Below, piece after piece: positions 6,497 through 6,620 of a stretch of 6,620 nt of DNA; position 1 is the first letter of the stretch; the number at the start of each line of letters is the position of its first letter. Location: positions 1 through 6,620 of the forward strand of contig JAGPHI010000048.1 in assembly GCA_018055565.1 (NCBI GenBank), read 5' to 3'. The position numbers and the translations under genes were made by a program. Source of the stretch: Oscillospiraceae bacterium. Lineage in GTDB: Bacteria; Bacillota; Clostridia; Oscillospirales; Ruminococcaceae. The notes below the pieces were generated by a model that saw only the letters and a list, made by a program, of their open reading frames with translations, was not told the DNA's origin and did not search any database.

Positions 6497-6620
6497 ATGT
6501 ATCAACGCTATGTAAAACGCTGTGGGGATTTTGCGCTTTCGCTGATTGGTGTTATCGTGCTTATGCCGGTGTTTTTGCTTTTATCGCTTTGGGTAAAGCT
6601 GGATTCAAAAGGGCCTGTGC
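6497..6620 (+). CDS. PglC-like sugar transferase (phosphoglycosyl transferase), 3' partial
   Basis: Only the first 41 residues are in the window. They show the N-terminus typical of bacterial initiating sugar transferases (PF02397): a basic start with YVKRCGDFALS, one hydrophobic segment (about 12-33) containing a proline at residue 24, then WVKLDSKGPV. In the small PglC class this segment is a re-entrant membrane helix that holds the enzyme in the inner leaflet, and the proline makes its bend. These enzymes move a phospho-sugar from a UDP-sugar to undecaprenyl phosphate, starting a surface glycan. The start is the ATG at 6497, with AGGAG (6485-6489) overlapping the preceding stop codon and 7 bases before the ATG. 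Having no large membrane domain before this helix favours the short PglC type over the long WbaP type. The catalytic part is beyond the edge, so the substrate cannot be judged. Confidence 0.85.
   Translation, partial: MYQRYVKRCGDFALSLIGVIVLMPVFLLLSLWVKLDSKGPV

Overview
The window looks like a piece of a Firmicutes genome, most likely a class Clostridia gut-type anaerobe of roughly balanced GC. This is inferred from the protein families, the strong AGGAG-type ribosome binding sites and the gene order; no rRNA or other phylogenetic marker is present, so the assignment is tentative. It holds six genes, two of them cut by the window edges, and a possible nested seventh product.

Left part (1-2814, + strand): the end of a copper-handling operon. 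It begins inside a Cu(I)-exporting P1B-type ATPase (copA), starting just before its CPC membrane motif. A CopZ-like HMA copper-chaperone domain is fused in frame to the C-terminus, and a good Shine-Dalgarno and ATG inside the linker could also make it as a free 71-residue chaperone. A CsoR-type copper-sensing repressor follows. Two bases after its stop comes a membrane-anchored DUF3810 protein with an HExxH metalloprotease motif. Together the first two genes suggest copper sensing, chaperoning and export; the link of DUF3810 to copper is only positional. The first 19 bases closely resemble the Tn5 mosaic end used in tagmentation libraries and are probably not genomic.

Middle (2815-4410): a convergent hairpin with its T-run on the minus strand terminates comM/yifB, a complete minus-strand gene for an MCM-like AAA+ ATPase implicated in recombination during natural transformation.

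Right part (4411-6620): a 209-base divergent intergenic region carries plausible promoters for comM (minus) and for the following + strand operon, plus several inverted repeats. That operon starts with a membrane-bound UDP-GlcNAc 4,6-dehydratase-type enzyme (PglF/CapD/WbpM family). Eleven bases later comes the start of a PglC-like sugar transferase that runs off the window. The pair marks the beginning of a surface-glycan or glycoprotein locus: one makes the nucleotide-activated keto-sugar precursor, and the other would load a phospho-sugar onto a lipid carrier.

No tRNA, rRNA, CRISPR array, insertion sequence or prophage gene was recognised. The content is mostly well-known families. The points most worth a second look are the nested CopZ start, the adapter-like left edge, the altered DUF3810 motif and the inverted repeats in the divergent region.
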